Below are positions 44,201 to 45,318 of a DNA stretch of 45,318 bases, piece by piece. Position 1 is the first letter of the stretch. Each line of letters begins with the position of its first letter. Below the pieces are notes generated by a model. It saw only the letters and a list, made by a program, of their open reading frames with translations. It had not been told where the DNA came from and searched no databases. This DNA is from Deltaproteobacteria bacterium (GTDB lineage Bacteria > Desulfobacterota > JADFVX01), in the NCBI GenBank assembly GCA_029860075.1, contig JAOUBX010000032.1:1-45318 (forward strand), written 5' to 3'. The translations under genes were made by a program, and so were the position numbers.

Positions 44201-45318
44201 ATGACACTCATAACAGAGTGTCTCCTGGTTTGCCGTTGTCATGGCCGGGTTCACCGTTCCATGCACGTCATGGCAGTCGCTACAGTAGATGGGCCTCGAT
44301 GTGTAAGGATGCATAATGGTATCCTTTCCATGAGCCGAAAATTCAAAGGCCGTCACGTCTGTATACCAGATTGGCGCTGCCGTGGCCAGGCCGCCCGCTT
44401 TATGGCAGTTCGAGCAATTACTGTTGGCAGAGTCATTCTCATAGCCCGCCTTCAATCGGCTACCCGCTGGATTAGGGCCGGAAATAATATGGAAAACCGC
44501 CCCGTTATGACAATCAACACAGGTCCGGTTAGCTCCCGGGTTACCTGATGCCGTCGTATCCTGCCAGGACAGGGTGGTATAATTGCCTGCCGCCTTCCCA
44601 TGACCACTGACAAAGAAACCATAAGTGCTGTTATTCCCCACCTTATTAGGCGCCGTCTCTGTCTTGATCTGTGATGGTATTTCATCATGGCAGCCGACGC
44701 ACCAGTTCTCTTTACCCGGTTTCAGACTTGTGCCGTTATTGTAAACACCACCGTTATGCCAGTTCTCCTTGGCGCCGATAGAAGCACCCGTCGTATTAAC
44801 GCCGTTAAAAGCGCCACCCGGACTGTGGCAAATATCACAAACATCGGTTTCTGAAAGATCGATCCTGCCGTCTCCGTTACTGTCCGTACCGGAATTAAAG
44901 GCAGGAATGTCAGTAATATCATGGCAGCTGTTGCAATAGATCCGGGGACCGCGCTTATCGTCGGCATCCCATTCGGTATGCGTCGAATGGGGGGCCGTCG
45001 TACCGCGGCCCTGGCTGTATTCGCCGGAACCACCCGTCCAGGGATAGCTCATGTCCTTGTCGATTTCCGTCCCTTCTTCATGGCCATGGCAGCTGACGCA
45101 TACATTGCCGCCCCCTTCGCCGGTCACACCGTGGGCAAAACCTCCCTGGTGAATATGACAGGACTGGGTGCACTTTTTACCAACAGCGCCGCCTACGTTG
45201 GCGTGGTCAGGATCAGAAGCGCCGCCCAGGCCCACCTGACGGAAGTGGCTCGTCTTGCTGTGGCAGGCCTGGCAAACACTCGTTTCGGCATTGGTGGCGA
45301 AACTGCCCGCACCGGAAT
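41246..45318 (-). CDS. giant multiheme c-type cytochrome with duplicated beta domain and C-terminal LamG domain, 5-prime truncated
   Basis: At least 1357 residues; the frame is open to the right edge, so the signal peptide and further hemes lie outside. Residues 15-700 carry thirteen CX2CH heme sites (for example VCQACH, YCNSCHDI, LCYECHTEGG, CLDCHSERVS), plus one CX3CH (CTQSCH) and one CX4CH (CGNASCH). From about 740 to 990 two related beta units follow, each with a VYVTF strand and a HTAGD ... AVLTM or AILTM strand. From about 1000 the chain is a laminin-G/concanavalin-like domain (LILKWDFNEGMG, FSFSVWIKPT, WQHVVGTWDGRYIRIYING). It should be an exported, probably surface, electron-transfer protein with a carbohydrate- or polymer-binding end; this is inference. 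Confidence 0.92.
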   Translation of the reverse strand, partial: SGAGSFATNAETSVCQACHSKTSHFRQVGLGGASDPDHANVGGAVGKKCTQSCHIHQGGFAHGVTGEGGGNVCVSCHGHEEGTEIDKDMSYPWTGGSGEYSQGRGTTAPHSTHTEWDADDKRGPRIYCNSCHDITDIPAFNSGTDSNGDGRIDLSETDVCDICHSPGGAFNGVNTTGASIGAKENWHNGGVYNNGTSLKPGKENWCVGCHDEIPSQIKTETAPNKVGNNSTYGFFVSGHGKAAGNYTTLSWQDTTASGNPGANRTCVDCHNGAVFHIISGPNPAGSRLKAGYENDSANSNCSNCHKAGGLATAAPIWYTDVTAFEFSAHGKDTIMHPYTSRPIYCSDCHDVHGTVNPAMTTANQETLCYECHTEGGVVNDAIANNRTGGYKSADDIQEAFSKSEIHNLGTSFSNGGKTYTLECISCHNVHLVTGKYWDAEQNLSPITRPSNRNEVWGDDATEKMDYYAQTGGYGTGGFYRKIAEGYTLGSGGLPFDQGGVYQPPKDGSGMTGFEFDGDVLPAYSAFCLDCHSERVSAVNPPINWGQGIGCTDNSVDPPNQRVECGARHGFGIAGTPFNMNESDPLASSFWGDGGSPDALFKMNEVSRGRGGGHFMRWPFDSAERNAGINFVMACTDCHEAHGSNRGSMIRERFQVNKNGACGSGTSPGENCTDGGNWNSFCNACHYFYGGHHAGMSCGNASCHEVNSLHRIIHSGSESGSGTQLHLTERVDVNNYFPPDFTPEIESVVAPIGSDKLYVTFRESEFGMGTPGIFTLIDESDLSVDTLSGALQPGDFWLIDKNDDNPRAIVAVEHTAGDTIAVLTMSQPTIAADLGADFLAAQPLSIWAWYKGGYNNLSYTPTALPAQLVSAGPWPATLTGPPDIISVLYGGLQLKLNGTVNSSNQVYVTFAEGAYANPDGSGNLLAEGFVLSCGWTISSVTHTAGDNFAILTMSAIVDQSDIGVCTVAAAPDAIYGFYGNPVGTGAVTFSLPPEASVNDLILKWDFNEGMGAVADSTGALGTQEDMHGVLTRNVQWVTSTKPGTAAGDKAVRLDRVSDRGAVQLNYTINPDDGLPPATYNSGGAPVIVQEMQQSGEFSFSVWIKPTALGCSEGQTLGLNTKLRRDILTTQFWIKNWALGIMRFSDDGNPISGNCSTEDSTHDVLRFWVSVGDPADPRCDPWGGTLPAAVLPVSPAGYYQGGWITGACGSGSSIMPTTSWTHAFAQTETAASGAPTYGGVALQPGQWQHVVGTWDGRYIRIYINGQLAAETDMGGSGNYIMLSDPHLWGGNLPAGSRHVSSFFAVGARPIWSTSGTPSAGYTYWNANGFYDLNNLTYVGELDDVKYWKSALPLTTIQY

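Overview
This window most likely comes from a deltaproteobacterium in the broad sense (Desulfuromonadota/Desulfobacterota-like). That placement is an inference. It rests on the order aroB-aroC-pilQPONM, a complete minor-pilin/PilY1 block next to an NtrC-type two-component pair, a GEMM-I (cyclic-di-GMP) riboswitch, and a very large multiheme c-type cytochrome. Nearly all the DNA is ordinary chromosomal backbone: there are no phage genes, transposases, CRISPR arrays or tRNA/rRNA genes.

Layout. 1-7236 (minus strand): the start of aroB, then aroC, pilQ, pilP, pilO, pilN, pilM and a small XRE-type regulator, packed head to tail in one apparent operon read from a promoter near 7281-7308; an AT-rich palindrome and direct repeat lies just upstream of it. 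7478-15977 (minus strand): the pilus-tip and minor-pilin operon fimT/gspH-pilV-pilW-pilX-pilY1-lipoprotein. 16285-18135 (plus strand): a lone 616-aa uncharacterised protein. 18180-21880 (minus strand): glycosyltransferase, sensor kinase and sigma-54 response regulator, sharing one strong promoter. The kinase appears to start at an ATA codon. 22120-22676 (minus strand): a small exported protein preceded by a c-di-GMP-I riboswitch whose P1 helix overlaps an intrinsic terminator. 22986-25199: an HNH protein and aspS. 25460-32400 (minus strand): the classical translation/envelope operon rpsB-tsf-pyrH-frr-uppS-cdsA-dxr-rseP.

32718-37326 (plus strand): an ABC exporter of the gliding/auxiliary type (ATPase, permease, GldG-like protein, DUF4340-like protein). 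It ends in a 16-bp inverted repeat shared with the stop region of a convergent membrane zinc-ribbon gene. 37847-38095: an 82-aa protein with three Cys-rich repeats. 38281-39129: a soluble orphan histidine kinase. 39602-41149: a B12-binding-type radical SAM protein. 41246-45318: most of a giant secreted cytochrome with at least 13 CX2CH hemes, a duplicated beta domain and a C-terminal LamG domain, cut by the right edge of the window.

How it fits together. PilM/N/O/P/Q form the inner-membrane platform and outer-membrane secretin of a type IV pilus, and FimT/PilV/W/X/Y1 form the primed tip. The major pilin and the PilB/T/C motors are not here. The riboswitch adds a second-messenger input to a surface-active region, although no c-di-GMP synthase or phosphodiesterase is encoded in the window. 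The most notable observations are the riboswitch-terminator device controlling a tiny exported protein, the ATA-start kinase, the convergent stop-codon palindrome, and the cytochrome-LamG fusion.
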